Source of the DNA: Nanobdellota archaeon
GTDB lineage: Archaea; Nanobdellota; Nanobdellia; Woesearchaeales; JAGLGH01
Reading direction: 5' to 3'
DNA: 13,604 nucleotides
Assembly: GCA_023144115.1 (NCBI GenBank)
Contig: JAGLGH010000058.1
Coordinates: forward strand, 1-13,604
The notes under the pieces are model-generated. The model ran no database searches and was not told the DNA's origin. It worked only from the letters and a program-made list of their open reading frames with translations. The first letter of the stretch is position 1, and each line of letters opens with the position of its first letter. The position numbers and the translations under genes were made by a program. Below, one piece after another: positions 13,260 to 13,604 of the stretch.

Positions 13260-13288
13260 AAAAAAATCAGATTTTAATACATTAAAAA
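13260..13288 (-). terminator. Probable T-rich terminator of the upstream surface-protein gene
   Basis: On the minus strand two T tracts, CTTTTTAA (about 13289-13282) and GATTTTTTTAAAA (about 13268-13256), follow the stop codon of the PEF-CTERM gene by about 95 to 120 bases. Archaeal RNA polymerase commonly terminates at such U-rich tracts. They lie between that stop and the uL3 TATA box. The remaining bases, 13289-13381, hold nothing I recognise. Confidence 0.4.
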
Positions 13289-13381
13289 GTTTGCCACACA
13301 GATTATTGATTAAAATAACAAAATCTAAGAAACATATCCTTTTTGAGAGACTAATGCACCATGATGATATGCATAAACCGT

Positions 13382-13604
13382 TCATTTCTTCTTCCTGATA
13401 ATAAACAACCCACCCAGCACAGCAATCAATCCCAATCCTAAAGTTATCGTTGAGAATTCAGGGATATCAACACTGCTAACAACCTTTGTATCATTCGCTT
13501 CAAGAGTCACAAAACTTGCGTTTGAGCATGTCACATTATATTCATGCAACCCAGATGTTGCAAATGATTTTGTATAATTATAATCAGTACTATCAAAATC
13601 CATT
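13382..13604 (-). CDS. C-terminal part of a surface protein with PEF-CTERM sorting signal (partial)
   Basis: The last 73 visible residues of a protein that begins beyond the window; the first visible Met is probably internal. The ending has the three-part archaeosortase signal: IPEFST at visible residues 47-52, a hydrophobic segment ITLGLGLIAVLGGLFII (53-69), and the basic end RKKK. In PEF-CTERM proteins, which are secreted, an archaeosortase is thought to cleave and re-anchor the chain at this signal. The preceding 40 residues look like the end of a beta-rich Ig/PKD-like domain (TSGLHEYNVTCSN). They hold four N-glycosylation sequons (NYT 9-11, NVT 23-25, NAS 28-30, NDT 37-39). The overall function is unknown because the N-terminal part is absent. 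It appears independent of the ribosomal operon, with its own terminator. Confidence 0.85.
   Translation of the reverse strand, partial: MDFDSTDYNYTKSFATSGLHEYNVTCSNASFVTLEANDTKVVSSVDIPEFSTITLGLGLIAVLGGLFIIRKKK

Noticed and set aside
13188..13385. A 65-codon minus-strand frame starting in an ATGA overlap with the PEF-CTERM stop.
   Set aside because: It runs through the T-rich terminator and the uL3 TATA box, has no recognisable domain, and its composition is that of AT-rich intergenic DNA. The ATGA overlap arises simply from an AAATGA ending of the lysine codons.

Overview
This window is one large archaeal ribosomal-protein cluster, the S10-spc operon arrangement, read entirely on the minus strand (from high to low coordinates). 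The organism is an archaeon: eS4, eL19 and eL32, the RNase P subunit Rpp29 and an archaeal SUI1/aIF1 gene all sit inside the cluster. The AT-rich sequence, short genes, very tight packing and many lysine/glutamate/alanine tails on ribosomal proteins resemble DPANN lineages such as Woesearchaeota or Pacearchaeota. That placement is an inference from style, not a phylogeny.

Layout in transcription order. At 13604-13382 is the C-terminal end of a surface protein with an archaeosortase (PEF-CTERM) sorting signal. Bases 13381-13059 contain no gene. They hold a T-rich probable terminator, a strong palindromic TATA box near 13230, and a predicted 5' leader of about 145 nt with three inverted repeats. 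Then come uL3, uL4, uL23, uL2, uS19, uL22, uS3, uL29, aIF1, rnp1 (Rpp29), uS17, uL14, uL24, eS4, uL5, uS14, uS8, uL6, eL32, eL19, uL18, uS5, uL30 and uL15. The last 70 bases (70-1) are AT-rich with a small hairpin; in most archaea secY would follow, but it is not visible here.

The 24 genes make 22 ribosomal proteins plus one translation-initiation factor and one tRNA-processing subunit, so the cluster co-produces ribosome, initiation and tRNA-maturation parts. No gap exceeds 50 bases, and five gene pairs overlap by ATGA (uL22/uS3, uL29/aIF1, uS17/uL14, uL5/uS14, uL6/eL32), which suggests one polycistronic unit with translational coupling.

Gene order and content are ordinary for archaea; I see no mobile element, CRISPR array, defence system or biosynthetic locus. 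The points worth a second look are the structured leader before uL3, low-complexity tails on seven ribosomal proteins, a uL30 lacking the usual archaeal central insertion, an N-terminally extended uS14, an altered uL2 loop near the peptidyl-transferase centre, and the sequon-dense PEF-CTERM protein.
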